A stretch of 64,000 nucleotides of DNA, taken from Spartobacteria bacterium (lineage in GTDB: Bacteria; Verrucomicrobiota; Verrucomicrobiia; Chthoniobacterales; UBA10450). This document shows positions 37,300-45,955 of the stretch, in pieces. Below the pieces are notes generated by a model, which saw only the letters and a list, made by a program, of their open reading frames with translations, made no database searches and was not told where the DNA came from. The DNA is taken from contig PMSN01000014.1 in the NCBI GenBank assembly GCA_003167555.1, positions 186,001 to 250,000 on the forward strand. The letters are read 5' to 3'. Position numbers and translations under genes: made by a program. The number at the start of each line of letters is the position of its first letter. Position 1 is the first letter of the stretch.

Positions 37300-37406
37300 G
37301 AGGAAGAGAGTGCGCCAGCCGGTCCGTCGACCTGGAGGCGCGCCGCAGTATGTCATCGCGCTGGTTTTGTTTGCAAACGAATATTGGCCCTGACCGTCCT
37401 TGAAGA

Positions 37407-37471
37407 TCTCACACAAAGGACACAAAGAGGTTCAAATACCCGTTGTGATCCTTTGTGACCTTTGTGTGAGA
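37407..37471. repeat. Long imperfect inverted repeat upstream of lysS
   Basis: TCTCACACAAAGG (37407-37419) pairs perfectly with CCTTTGTGTGAGA (37459-37471). After one mismatch, CACAAAG pairs with CTTTGTG, leaving a 23-nt loop. It lies in the 253-bp divergent gap between the ACT gene and lysS; it could be a mobile repeat or an RNA structure. Confidence 0.6.
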
Positions 37472-37552
37472 ATTCTTAAACCGGCCAGCATCCCCAGCCG
37501 CGGATTCGCGCTGTTCATTTTGAGGCACCGCTTTAAGATTCGCCACCACAAG

Positions 37553-39001
37553 ATGGACGACGAAAACAGTCTCATCGCGCAGCGGCGCGAAAAATTAGAG
37601 GCGCTTCAGGCGCGCGGCGCGAATCCGTTTGGGCGCGCTTTTGAAACTTCCGGAACGATCGCGGAGGTGCGCGAAAAATTTGCCGATGACGCGGCCTTGC
37701 GCGCGGCAGGCCGCATCACCGCGCATCGCGACATGGGAAAAAGCCATTTCGTGGACCTGCGTGATTCGACCGGGCGGATGCAGGTTTACATTCACGCGAA
37801 GGAAGTGGGCGCGGAAGTAATCGAGCTCTTCAAGCTGGTCGATCTGGGAGATTTCATCGGCGTGGAAGGGACTTGTTTTCTCACCAAGACCGGCGAGCCC
37901 ACTTTGAAAGTGCACAAGCTCGAGCTCCTCGGGAAGTCGCTCCGTCCGCTCCCGGAAAAGTGGCATGGACTGCAGGATGTCGAGGCGCGCTATCGACAGC
38001 GCTATCTCGATCTCGTCACGAACGAACAGTCGCGCAGCGTCTTCGAAAAACGGATCGCGATCGTCCGCGAGATCCGGCGGTTCATGGAGTCGCACGGTTT
38101 CCTGGAAGTGGAGACGCCGATGTTGCAGGCGGTGGCGGGAGGCGCGGCGGCGGAACCGTTTCGGACGCATCACAAGGCGCTCGGACTCGAGCTTTATCTT
38201 CGGATCGCGCCGGAGCTTTACCTGAAGCGGTTACTCGTGGGCGGGTTTAATAAAGTCTTCGAGCTGAATCGAAATTTCCGGAACGAGGGAATTTCGCGAA
38301 AACACAATCCGGAGTTCACGATGCTCGAAGCCTACTGGGCCTACGCCGATTTCGAGAAAGTGGCCGACCTCGTCGAGGAAATGATCTGTCATCTCGCGCA
38401 GAGCGTGTGCGGCTCGTTGCAGGTCGAACATCGCGACGCGGAGGGAAACGTGACGCGCACACTCAATCTAACCCGGCCGTGGCGGCGCGCGCGTTACCGC
38501 GATCTGATCCGCGAGATCGATCCCGAATGGTTCAACTACACGAGCGAGAAACGGCGCGAGCGTTGTGCCGAGCTGGGAGTCGAGATCAATCCGCGGATGG
38601 CGGATTACGAAGTGACGCAACAGGTTTTCGAAAAATTGGTCGAAGAAAAAACATTCGACCCGCTCTTTGTGACGCATTGCCCGAAGGAGCTGGTGCCGCT
38701 GGCCAAGCAAAATTCCGAGGACGATTCGCTCGTGGATGTTTACGAACTGATCATCAACGGACAGGAAATTTCGCCGGGTTACTCGGAACTGAACGATCCC
38801 ACGACGCAACGGCAACGTTTGCTCGAGCAGGCCGGCGAAGAGACGCAGAAGCTCGACGAAGAATTTCTGCTCGCGCTCGAACACGGCATGCCGTCGGCGG
38901 GCGGATTCGGCCTCGGGGTCGATCGGCTAACGATGTTGCTGACAGGCGCGGAGTCGATCCGCGACGTGATTTTGTTTCCGCTGCTGAAACCGAAGAGATA
39001 G
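37553..39001 (+). CDS. lysS: Lysyl-tRNA synthetase, class II
   Basis: A 482-residue class II synthetase. The N-terminal OB-fold anticodon-binding domain (about 50-150) contains GKSHFVDLRDSTGRMQVYI. Motif 1 is VREIRRFMESHGFLEVETP, motif 2 FELNRNFRNEGISRKHNPEF and motif 3 GFGLGVDRLTMLLTGAESIR. ATG 37553 is supported by the family start; the region before it contains the inverted repeat. Confidence 0.97.
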   Translation: MDDENSLIAQRREKLEALQARGANPFGRAFETSGTIAEVREKFADDAALRAAGRITAHRDMGKSHFVDLRDSTGRMQVYIHAKEVGAEVIELFKLVDLGDFIGVEGTCFLTKTGEPTLKVHKLELLGKSLRPLPEKWHGLQDVEARYRQRYLDLVTNEQSRSVFEKRIAIVREIRRFMESHGFLEVETPMLQAVAGGAAAEPFRTHHKALGLELYLRIAPELYLKRLLVGGFNKVFELNRNFRNEGISRKHNPEFTMLEAYWAYADFEKVADLVEEMICHLAQSVCGSLQVEHRDAEGNVTRTLNLTRPWRRARYRDLIREIDPEWFNYTSEKRRERCAELGVEINPRMADYEVTQQVFEKLVEEKTFDPLFVTHCPKELVPLAKQNSEDDSLVDVYELIINGQEISPGYSELNDPTTQRQRLLEQAGEETQKLDEEFLLALEHGMPSAGGFGLGVDRLTMLLTGAESIRDVILFPLLKPKR

Positions 39002-39020
39002 AGAAGAGCGCGACACGCTG

Positions 39021-39174
39021 TCATCCCGAGCCGCGCAGACGGCGAGGGACCTCGCATCCGCTCTGGCGCTTTCGCGCAACTCGATGCGTCTGCGTCAAGG
39101 GGCGCATTATTTTAGCACGTTAGCGCAATTTGCAGTTGTGAGGTCCCTCGCCGTCTGCGCGGCTCGGGATGACA
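39021..39174. repeat. Inverted repeat, TCATCCCGAG family (copy 1)
   Basis: The left arm, from TCATCCCGAG to GAGGGACCTC (39021-39053), is repeated inverted at 39140-39174, giving arms of about 35 bp with one or two differences around an 85-bp centre. It lies between lysS and the opposing regulator gene. Confidence 0.75.
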
Positions 39175-39190
39175 ACGCGCCACCACAGAA

Positions 39191-39769
39191 TCAGATGGTG
39201 CGCTCGGCGACCCACTGCACGGCGAAGCGCGCGACTTGTCGCGCATTCTGCAAATTCAGCTTTTCCTTGATGTGGGTCCGATGCGTCTCGACCGTCTTGG
39301 GACTTAGATTGAGCGCCTTCGCGATGGCTTTGATTTCCTTTCCGGCGCCGATCATCTCGAGGACTTCCAACTCGCGGTCGCTCAAGCGATCGGTGATTTC
39401 TTCATCGGGCGCGACGCGATTCACCACCACTTTGGAAATCACCTGGCTCGCCATCTTGGGACTGAGATAAGTGTGGCCGTCCATCACTTCGCGCACGGCC
39501 TCGAGGACGCTGCCGAGCGCTTCCTGTTTCGTGACGTAACCGCGCGCGCCCGCCCGCAAACTGCGCACGGCGTAAAGCGATTCGTCGTGCATGGAAAGAA
39601 TCAGGACCGGAATGCGCGGGAACTCGGCCACGATCATTTTGGTTAACTCGATCCCATTCGTTCCTTTCAATCCCAGATCGGCGATCACCAGATGCGGTTT
39701 TACCTTGCGGATAACATCCATCGCTTCGCCCGCGCTGCTGACGCGGTCGCAGCCCGTCACCGCCGGCAT
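39191..39769 (-). CDS. NarL/LuxR-type response regulator, N-terminally truncated
   Basis: A 192-residue regulator. The receiver part starts late: the first strand and acidic pair that bind Mg are missing, while the phospho-acceptor in LVIADLGLKG (Asp31), the LILSMHD strand and GYVTKQEAL (Lys) remain. A LuxR helix-turn-helix (LSDRELEVLEMIGAG...IAKALNLSPKTVETHRTHI, about 128-175) is complete. The in-frame codons just upstream (ALANEFAR) still look like the receiver family but lie inside the neighbouring gene in another frame. The start overlaps the receiver gene by 13 bp. Confidence 0.8.
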   Translation of the reverse strand: MPAVTGCDRVSSAGEAMDVIRKVKPHLVIADLGLKGTNGIELTKMIVAEFPRIPVLILSMHDESLYAVRSLRAGARGYVTKQEALGSVLEAVREVMDGHTYLSPKMASQVISKVVVNRVAPDEEITDRLSDRELEVLEMIGAGKEIKAIAKALNLSPKTVETHRTHIKEKLNLQNARQVARFAVQWVAERTI

Positions 39770-40128
39770 GCGTGCGAATTCATTCGCGAGAGCACCACTC
39801 GCAAATCCAGAAGATCGACCGGTTTCGGAAAGTACATGTCGAAGCCGGCATCGTGAACGCGTCGTCGATCGGCCGCGGTGAAATAAGCGCTCACCGCAAT
39901 CGCCACCACCTCCGAATTCTTTTGCCTGACCTGAGCGATGAACTCGTAGCCGTCCTGGTCTGGCAGGCCGATGTCGCTCAGGATCACGTCCACCTCGTTG
40001 TCGTCGAGAAAAGTAAGACCGCTGTCCGCCGATTCACTGGCGGAAACCTCGTGGCCCCAACTCCGGAGGAGCGTTGCAAACGCTCGCCGCGTATCGCGGT
40101 GATCTTCGACGAGTAAGATGGAACACAT
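39757..40128 (-). CDS. Single-domain response regulator (receiver only)
   Basis: A 123-residue CheY-like protein. Acidic residues in LLVEDHRD (Glu8, Asp9), the phospho-acceptor in VILSDIGLPDQDG (Asp52), the signalling serine in AVSAYF and the lysine in YFPKPVDLL (Lys102) are all present. It has no output domain; the last eight residues (MNSHACRR) run over the start of the LuxR-type regulator in a different frame. The pair looks like the product of a deletion that joined two regulators. Confidence 0.88.
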   Translation of the reverse strand: MCSILLVEDHRDTRRAFATLLRSWGHEVSASESADSGLTFLDDNEVDVILSDIGLPDQDGYEFIAQVRQKNSEVVAIAVSAYFTAADRRRVHDAGFDMYFPKPVDLLDLRVVLSRMNSHACRR

Positions 40129-40583
40129 GCCCTAAACGCGGCGCAACCGTCACCCGCTCCCAATCTCTCATCGGCTTTCAAGCGCTCGCCGGTCGGGTAT
40201 TTCCCGAGGACAGTATAGGGATTGTCCCGATAGCAATCTGCCAAATGAAGGGCGTCCGTCGAGTGGAACGGTGGCGATTCAGCTAGTGCGCATGAGCGAT
40301 TCGAAACGAGACCAAACGCAAGCCTCAGCGGAGGGCTTTCTCTCGCCGCGAGGTCCGGAAGAAATCCGAGCGGCTTTGTTCGCACGTCTTTCGCAAATCA
40401 GCCGGAGTCCTCGCGCAAAGTCGTCGGAATGTTTGCAGCCGACACCGGAAGCCGCCAAGAGCCGCACGGCCAGACTCCGGAGAAAGCAGCGCATCCTGAT
40501 TCAAAAATCAAAGCGCCGCGGTGGCGCACCGCCGCCTTGAATCGAAAGGCGAAATCCAATTCCGATGTGTGGGCGGCGGGAGA
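40129..40583. other. Gene-poor stretch of 455 bp
   Basis: No convincing gene. A plus-strand frame (40271-40540, 89 codons, very basic) and a minus-strand frame (40279-40494) lack recognisable motifs. The right end holds a GC stem suitable as terminator for the minus-strand gene beginning at 41036. Confidence 0.5.
40497..40533 (-). terminator. Probable intrinsic terminator for the gene at 40584-41036
   Basis: Read on the minus strand, GGCGGTGCGCCACCGC forms a stem that is followed by a T-rich stretch (TTTGATTTTTGA) about 50 bp after the stop codon. Confidence 0.45.
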
Positions 40584-41036
40584 TCACATTGCCCAGAGAT
40601 CTATTTCGCCGCGGCGACGGTCCGCCTCTTTCATCGTCGAACAGGAACTGCCGTGGTAGAACCAATCGGCCGGCAGCGAGGGGCAACCTTCGGTCGGGCA
40701 ATGCAAAGTGGAACCGCCGTTCCCATCTCGCCGGATCTCGATCTGGCGGCCGGTGATCGCGCGATCACACAAGACACACACGCGCTGGTCATCGAGCGAA
40801 TACCATTTTCGTCGCGTGTCGGCCGCTTGCAGCAGCGCAAGCTTTTCTTCTGGCAAGAGATGGGAATCCATAGTGGGAACGGTCCCAGTAAATTCGAACG
40901 TGACGCGTTTTGCCATAAGCAGACCGGACGATCCGGTTATAGGCCAAACCCTTAACCGGCGCCGAAGTTTCTCGTCTTCCCAGGAATCAAAATCGAAATC
41001 GAGGCGGTCATCAGGTGCCGTCTCAAAAATCGGCAT
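40584..41036 (-). CDS. Small protein with a putative zinc ribbon
   Basis: A 150-residue protein of unknown function. Residues about 86-120 hold CVLCDRAITGRQIEI and CPTEGCPS, two CxxC/CxxxxC pairs that could bind zinc. The N-terminus is acidic and aromatic (DDRLDFDFDSWEDEKL); alternative starts at 40916 or 40871 would remove it. Possibly a nucleic-acid or protein-contact module. It is divergent from the ECF sigma factor. Confidence 0.6.
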   Translation of the reverse strand: MPIFETAPDDRLDFDFDSWEDEKLRRRLRVWPITGSSGLLMAKRVTFEFTGTVPTMDSHLLPEEKLALLQAADTRRKWYSLDDQRVCVLCDRAITGRQIEIRRDGNGGSTLHCPTEGCPSLPADWFYHGSSCSTMKEADRRRGEIDLWAM

Positions 41037-41147
41037 CTCTAGTTGAACACAAACGAGCGTCCGGCGTTCATCAGGATTTTCCTGAGGCGACGATGCTCCA
41101 CTTCGCTGATGGCCTGCGGGCGGGGCAAGCCCGAATCAGTCTGCATT

Positions 41148-41771
41148 ATGGCGTTATTCCCTGAGATTCAATTTTCGGCGGCGGATCATGGAATCGGGTC
41201 CGCTCTTTGCGATGAGGCGTTGATGGAAAAAATCACCCAGCGGCAGCAGCCGGCGCTGGACGAATTGTATCTGCGCTATGGCCGATCGCTTCGGGTGCTG
41301 ATCGGCAGTGTGGTGCGCGAAGAATCGGAGGCGGACGACGTGCTCCAGGAATCGTTTCTGCAAATCTGGCGGGAGGCGCGCAATTATTCGCCGCGGGCCG
41401 GGAAGCCGCTTGGTTGGGTCATCACTATCGCGCGGCGGCGCGCGATCGATCGGGTTCGGCGGCGCGATTGTTATCGGCGGGCGAAGCAGCGCTTCGAAGA
41501 TGAAATAAGACCCGCGGCCGTTTCCTCGGGCCGGCGGAACGCGACCCATTCCGAAGTCGCTCGCACCGACTTGAGGCGTTTTCTCGGCCAGCAGATGCGA
41601 AATTTGCCGGCGGTGCAACGCGAGGTCGTCGAGCTGGCTTACTTCGGCGGGCTCAGCCAGCGCGAGATCGCGGCGACGACGCGGACGCCTTTGGGCACGG
41701 TGAAAACGAGGCTTCAGCTCGGGATGCGAAAACTAACGCAGTGCATGCGGCCGTTGCGGCACAAAATCTAA
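41148..41771 (+). CDS. RNA polymerase sigma factor, ECF subfamily
   Basis: A 207-residue alternative sigma factor. Region 2 covers ALDELYLRYGRSLRVLIG and EADDVLQESFLQIWREA (about 30-85), with WVITIARRRAIDRVRRRD for -10 recognition; region 4 has LPAVQREVVELAYFGGLSQREIA and GTVKTRLQLGMRKL. ATG 41148 is preferred over the earlier in-frame ATG at 41043. No anti-sigma gene follows; the downstream sequence is a repeat. Confidence 0.92.
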   Translation: MALFPEIQFSAADHGIGSALCDEALMEKITQRQQPALDELYLRYGRSLRVLIGSVVREESEADDVLQESFLQIWREARNYSPRAGKPLGWVITIARRRAIDRVRRRDCYRRAKQRFEDEIRPAAVSSGRRNATHSEVARTDLRRFLGQQMRNLPAVQREVVELAYFGGLSQREIAATTRTPLGTVKTRLQLGMRKLTQCMRPLRHKI

Positions 41772-42086
41772 GCGAGCTTCAGCGGCGCCACGCGCCGGTT
41801 GGGCGCCAGAGTCTCCGGGGTTTTGGCTTGGGCGGGGACTCCGGCAGGGTGCCGTTCGATGGAACGCGCAGACGCTGTCATCCCGAGCCGCGAAGACGGC
41901 GAGGGACCTCACACAGGCTAACCGGCTCGCTTCCGCGAAGTGCCGGGCGCACACCGCGTTGGGCTATGTTAGAGAGCAACCAGCCGAGCTTTGCAGTTGT
42001 GAGATCCCTCGGCGCGCTTCGCCAGCCTCGGGATGACAGGCAATCCGCGTTTCACTGCTTTCAATCTTCTATCCGCGTCCGGCTCT
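41772..42086. other. 315-bp gap between the ECF sigma gene and the thioredoxin-like gene
   Basis: It contains the second TCATCCCGAG inverted repeat (41878-42038) and no gene that can be supported. Confidence 0.7.
41878..42038. repeat. Inverted repeat, TCATCCCGAG family (copy 2)
   Basis: The left arm TCATCCCGAG...GAGGGACCTCAC matches copy 1. The right arm begins GCAGTTGTGAG as in copy 1 and ends CTCGGGATGACA. The inside of the right arm has diverged (GGCGCGCTTCGCCAG). The centre is unrelated to that of copy 1. Confidence 0.75.
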
Positions 42087-42668
42087 TCACACGAGATCGC
42101 ACGCGTCCACCGGCATCCAGTGCGCGTCGCGGCCTTCCCACTTCACGTTGCAACCGATCGGATTGGTGACGGGGACACTGATCGCTTTGCCGGCGAGATG
42201 CTCTTCCAGAGTGCGATCGAGATCATGCGTCTTCGCTTTTTCCGATTGGCGTGGATTGTCGAGCGCGCGGCCGGTGTAAACCAAGCGCCGCGCGCGATCG
42301 AAGAGATAGAAATGCGGCGTCCGCAGCCCGCCATAGGCCCGCGCCGCCTCCTGCGTTTCATCATGCAGGTAAATCCAGGGAAACTTGTGCGCGCGCATGC
42401 GCTCGACCATGGAGGGAAAATCATCCTCGGCATAGGTGTTGGCGCTGTTGGAATTGATCGCCACAAACCGGACGCCGCGTGGCGAAAACTTCTCCGCCGT
42501 GCGTCGCGTCGCTTCATCGGAGCCGGTGACATACGGGCAATGATTGCAGGTGAAGAAAATCACCAGCGCCGGATCGCTCGCGAAATCTGAGAGCGCGTAA
42601 GTTTTTCCGTCAGTAGCCGGCAGGCGAAAATCCGGGGCGCGGTCGCCGATTTGCAAAGTGAAGCTCAT
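42087..42668 (-). CDS. Thioredoxin-like / AhpC-TSA family protein
   Basis: A 193-residue protein with a peroxiredoxin-like fold: [20 protein letters not shown] (about 11-30), [13 protein letters not shown] with a CxxC pair, [15 protein letters not shown], and [16 protein letters not shown] with the cis-proline. It likely reduces disulfides or peroxides. ATG 42668 begins the family-like [13 protein letters not shown]. Divergent from the glutaredoxin gene (88-bp gap), suggesting a shared redox-related promoter region. Confidence 0.88.
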   Translation of the reverse strand: MSFTLQIGDRAPDFRLPATDGKTYALSDFASDPALVIFFTCNHCPYVTGSDEATRRTAEKFSPRGVRFVAINSNSANTYAEDDFPSMVERMRAHKFPWIYLHDETQEAARAYGGLRTPHFYLFDRARRLVYTGRALDNPRQSEKAKTHDLDRTLEEHLAGKAISVPVTNPIGCNVKWEGRDAHWMPVDACDLV

Positions 42669-42756
42669 GGCTAATCCGTGCACCGTTCGCTCCGCTTGTG
42701 CAAACGGCATTGAAATCGGTTTCGAGTCGGCGGCGCGCGTGCTACCTTGGCCGACA

Positions 42757-43092
42757 ATGGATACGCCCAAAATAACCGCCTACGTCAAGACCACCTGCGG
42801 CTGGAGCGCCGGCGTGCGCGCCGTGCTCGCCAAATACAATCTTCCCTACACCGAAAAAGACATCATCCAGAACCCGGCTTTCCGCTGGGAAATGGAAACG
42901 AAAAGCGGCCAGCCGCTCTCACCTTGCGTCGAGATCGGTGACAAAATGCTCGCCGACGTGAGCGGCGACGAAGTCGAGGAATACCTCATCGATCACAAAA
43001 TCGTGCAGCCGAGCGCGGCCGATTCCGGCGTGCCGACCAACGCGCCTTGCGCCAACGAGCAGCCGGCCAGCGCGGTGCAGATGCGACTTTGA
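42757..43092 (+). CDS. Glutaredoxin-family protein, single cysteine
   Basis: A 111-residue thioredoxin-fold protein. The active site CGWS (Cys14) has only the first cysteine of the usual CPYC, and [23 protein letters not shown] gives the glutathione-site pattern. The C-terminal 20 residues ([12 protein letters not shown]) add a further cysteine. Monothiol members usually handle Fe-S clusters or deglutathionylation. ATG 42757 is the family start. Confidence 0.85.
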   Translation: MDTPKITAYVKTTCGWSAGVRAVLAKYNLPYTEKDIIQNPAFRWEMETKSGQPLSPCVEIGDKMLADVSGDEVEEYLIDHKIVQPSAADSGVPTNAPCANEQPASAVQMRL

Positions 43093-43162
43093 GCGGCGGT
43101 TGATGGAAATTGCCCAGAGGTGGCATCGCGTTCGGCGCGGTCGTTTGCGCGACCTGCTCGCT

Positions 43163-43257
43163 GTCATTCTGAGCGAAGCGGAGTCGAAGAACCCCGTTCT
43201 GTGCGGGCGACGTCGATACGAGAAACCGGGGTCCCTCGACTACGCTCGGGATGACTG
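43163..43257. repeat. Inverted repeat, TCATCCCGAG family (copy 3, diverged)
   Basis: TCATTCTGAGCGAAGCGGAGTCGA at the left pairs with TCGACTACGCTCGGGATGA at the right, with CCCCG/CGGGG inside. It is shorter than copies 1 and 2 and lies in the gap before the penicillin-binding protein. Confidence 0.7.
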
Positions 43258-43281
43258 ATTAACGGTTTAATCTTATAAACG

Positions 43282-45441
43282 ATGAAGCTTTTCGCGCGCG
43301 CTTCGAACAAAAAAGGCCGGCGCAAATTCCGCATCGGGTGGAAGCTCGCCTTGCTGGCGCTGCCGCTCGCCGCGTTCTTCGCCGTCCTCTCGTTCTACGC
43401 CGTCTGGGCGCAGACCTTCGACATGAAGAAGGTCGGCGACATGCCGGAGCGCAATACGGTCTTCGACGTCGATGGAAAGATTTACAGCCGGCTCGCGGGT
43501 GCGAATCGGCTGAAGGTGGCGCTCAACGAAGTCTCGCCGTTTTTCGTCGATGCGGTGATCGCGCGTGAGGATACGCGCTTCTTCGAGCATGGCGGAATCG
43601 ATTGGCGCGGCATCGCCCGCGCCTTGATCAAGGACATCCTGAGCGCGTCGGCGAAGGAAGGCGCGAGCAGCCTCACGCAGCAGCTCGCCCGCAACAGCCT
43701 CCCGCTCGGCGGACGCACGCTCAGCCGCAAAATCCTGGAAGCCATGGTGGCGTTGAGGATCGAACGCGATTTCACGAAGCAGCAGATCATCGAGCTCTAC
43801 ATCAACCGGATTTATTTCGGCTCCGGTTGTTACGGCGTGCAGACTGCGTCGATGGCTTACTTCGGCAAAGACGCCGCGAAGCTGAATCTTTCCGAAGCGG
43901 CGGTGCTCGCCGGATTGATTCGCAGTCCGAACCGCTTTTCGCCGTTGAAGAATCCCGAAGGCGCGGCGCTGCAACGCAACACCGTGCTCGATCGGATGCT
44001 CGAGTTGAAAAAGATCACGGCTGCGCAGGCGGAGCAGGCGAAACTGGCGAAGGTCACTTCGAATCCGAAGCGGCTACCGCAGGTCCAGGAGAATTATGCG
44101 ATGGACGCGGTCCAGCGGGATTTGAATCTGCTCCTGACGCCCGATCAAATCGACAACGGCGGCCTGTTCATTTACACGACGCTCGATCCGACCGTGCAGG
44201 CCACCGCGACGCAGGCGCTCGAGACGCAACTGGGCAAGATCGAGCACCAATCAAATTTTCATCATCCGACGAAAGCCAGCTATCGACCGCCGGATGAGGG
44301 CGAAGATTCTTCGATGCCGTACCTCCAGGGCGCGCTCGTCGCGATCGACAACACGAGCGGCGGTATCCGCGCGCTCGTTGGTGGGCGCGACTACGCGCAG
44401 AGCAAATTCAATCGCGCGCTGGCGCCGGCGAACCGGCAGGTCGGCTCCGCGTTCAAGCCGTTTGTCTACACGCTCGCGTTCACGCACGGGCTGCTGCCCG
44501 GCGCTGCGATCAGCGATGGCCCGATCGAGCCGGGCGAAATCGAAGGCGCGGGAAATTGGGCGCCGGGAAATTCGGATGGAACTTATGGCGGCATCCAGCC
44601 GGTTTCCTACGGACTGATTCACTCCCGCAACACCATGAGCGTGCGGGTCGGCCAGTTCGCCGGACTCGATGACGTTCAGAAGATCGCGACCACGGTCGGT
44701 CTCGGCGAAAACATCCCGCGCGGGCCGGCGATTTTCATCGGCTCGTTCGAAACGAATCTGAAAGATCTCACCTCCGCCTACACGATTTTTCCAAACGCGG
44801 GCATTCGCAAGCAGGCTTACATCATCGAGCGGATCGACGACGCGGATCACAACCCGATTTATCGCGCGGCGCACGTGGCCATTCCCGCGCTCGATCCCGG
44901 CGCCGCCTGGATGACTTCGCAATTGATGGAGGAAGTCCTGATCAGCGGAACGGCGGCGAGCGCGAAGTCGCTCGGCTTCAAACTCCCGGCCGCGGGAAAG
45001 ACCGGGACGACGAACGATTACAAAGACGCCTGGTTTGTCGGTTACACGACCGCGCTGACGTGCGGCGTCTGGGTCGGGTTCGATCAGCCGAAGACGATCA
45101 TCCCGCGCGGTTACGGCGCGGCCCTCGCGTTGCCGGTCTGGACGCAAGTGATGACGAAAGCGGCGCAGCGTTATCCCGCGCGAGCGCTCGAGCCGACAAT
45201 GCCGCAATCGAAAGCGGTGGTCTGTTCCATCTCGAATCATCTCGCGACGACTGGCTGCAACGCGGCCGGAACGGCCTACGAAATCACATTGCCGGATGAC
45301 AAGGTGCCGCAGGTCGTTTGTGAAATTCACGGCGGCACGCAGACGCAGTTCGCGCAGAAATTGCAGGACCTCGGGCAAAAAGCTGGCACGTTGCCGAGCA
45401 AGATCATTCAATCGTTCCGGAAATTTTTCGGGGGGAAATGA
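43282..45441 (+). CDS. Class A penicillin-binding protein (PBP1A-like)
   Basis: A 719-residue bifunctional peptidoglycan synthase. One N-terminal membrane helix (about 20-44). The glycosyltransferase family 51 domain (about 60-235) has REDTRFFEHGGIDW with the catalytic Glu, EGASSLTQQLARN and a second Glu near IIELYINRIYFG. The transpeptidase (about 320-640) has SAFK (nucleophile Ser), SRN and KTGTTND. It builds and crosslinks cell-wall glycan, so the lineage keeps a peptidoglycan wall. The next gene starts 4 bp later. Confidence 0.97.
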   Translation: MKLFARASNKKGRRKFRIGWKLALLALPLAAFFAVLSFYAVWAQTFDMKKVGDMPERNTVFDVDGKIYSRLAGANRLKVALNEVSPFFVDAVIAREDTRFFEHGGIDWRGIARALIKDILSASAKEGASSLTQQLARNSLPLGGRTLSRKILEAMVALRIERDFTKQQIIELYINRIYFGSGCYGVQTASMAYFGKDAAKLNLSEAAVLAGLIRSPNRFSPLKNPEGAALQRNTVLDRMLELKKITAAQAEQAKLAKVTSNPKRLPQVQENYAMDAVQRDLNLLLTPDQIDNGGLFIYTTLDPTVQATATQALETQLGKIEHQSNFHHPTKASYRPPDEGEDSSMPYLQGALVAIDNTSGGIRALVGGRDYAQSKFNRALAPANRQVGSAFKPFVYTLAFTHGLLPGAAISDGPIEPGEIEGAGNWAPGNSDGTYGGIQPVSYGLIHSRNTMSVRVGQFAGLDDVQKIATTVGLGENIPRGPAIFIGSFETNLKDLTSAYTIFPNAGIRKQAYIIERIDDADHNPIYRAAHVAIPALDPGAAWMTSQLMEEVLISGTAASAKSLGFKLPAAGKTGTTNDYKDAWFVGYTTALTCGVWVGFDQPKTIIPRGYGAALALPVWTQVMTKAAQRYPARALEPTMPQSKAVVCSISNHLATTGCNAAGTAYEITLPDDKVPQVVCEIHGGTQTQFAQKLQDLGQKAGTLPSKIIQSFRKFFGGK

Positions 45442-45444
45442 GTT

Positions 45445-45801
45445 ATGGCCGTCACGCTTTTCCGCATCGCCGCGATTCTTTGCTTTCTCGCGGTGGGTCT
45501 CGGCGCATTCGGCGCGCATGCTTTGAAGGCCACGTTACAGGAGAGCGGAATGCTCGATGTCTGGAACAAGGCGGTCCTCTATCATTTTCTGCACGCGGTC
45601 GCTCTCGTCGCTCTCGCACTGCACGGCGCGGGGAATCGCGCGGCGTATTTTCTGATCGTTGCCGGCATTTTGTTTTTCAGCGGCAGCCTCTATGTGATGG
45701 CGTTGACGAATGTGCGCTGGCTCGGCGCCATCACGCCAATTGGTGGCGTTTGTTTTTTGGCGGGCTGGGCCTGGCTGGTCATTTCCCCACCAAGGCTGTA
45801 G
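45445..45801 (+). CDS. DUF423 family inner-membrane protein
   Basis: A 118-residue protein with four predicted membrane helices; AVGLGAFGAHALK (about 14-26) near the N-terminus and ILFFSGSLYVMAL (about 75-87) are the DUF423 landmarks. The function of the family (YgdD) is unknown. Four bases separate it from the penicillin-binding protein stop. Its own stop codon is supplied by an arm of a repeat at 45797. Confidence 0.9.
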   Translation: MAVTLFRIAAILCFLAVGLGAFGAHALKATLQESGMLDVWNKAVLYHFLHAVALVALALHGAGNRAAYFLIVAGILFFSGSLYVMALTNVRWLGAITPIGGVCFLAGWAWLVISPPRL

Positions 45802-45911
45802 CCGCTTCGCTGTGCGAAGCGTGGGCCAGCGCGATCCCGGCGCCTCGACCCGCGCGTGTGTGTTTACCCTGCAACGCGTGAATCGCGCCGCCCATGGGGC
45901 GGCGGCTACAG
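45797..45911. repeat. Palindromic repeat pair, CTGTAGCCGC family
   Basis: CTGTAGCCGC (45797-45806) and GCGGCTACAG (45902-45911) bracket two internal stems, one being CGCTTCGC/GCGAAGCG. Related GTAGCC sequences are seen at about 56130. It occupies the gap between the DUF423 and MscS genes. Confidence 0.6.
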
Positions 45912-45955
45912 GGGGCTTGTCGGTCTGTTACCGGCTGGTTAATCTAGGTCCGTCG

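Noticed and set aside
40271-40540. 89-codon basic frame between the receiver gene and the zinc-ribbon gene
   Set aside because: Low-complexity Arg/Ser/Pro product with no ribosome site and no motif; the evidence is too weak for a gene.
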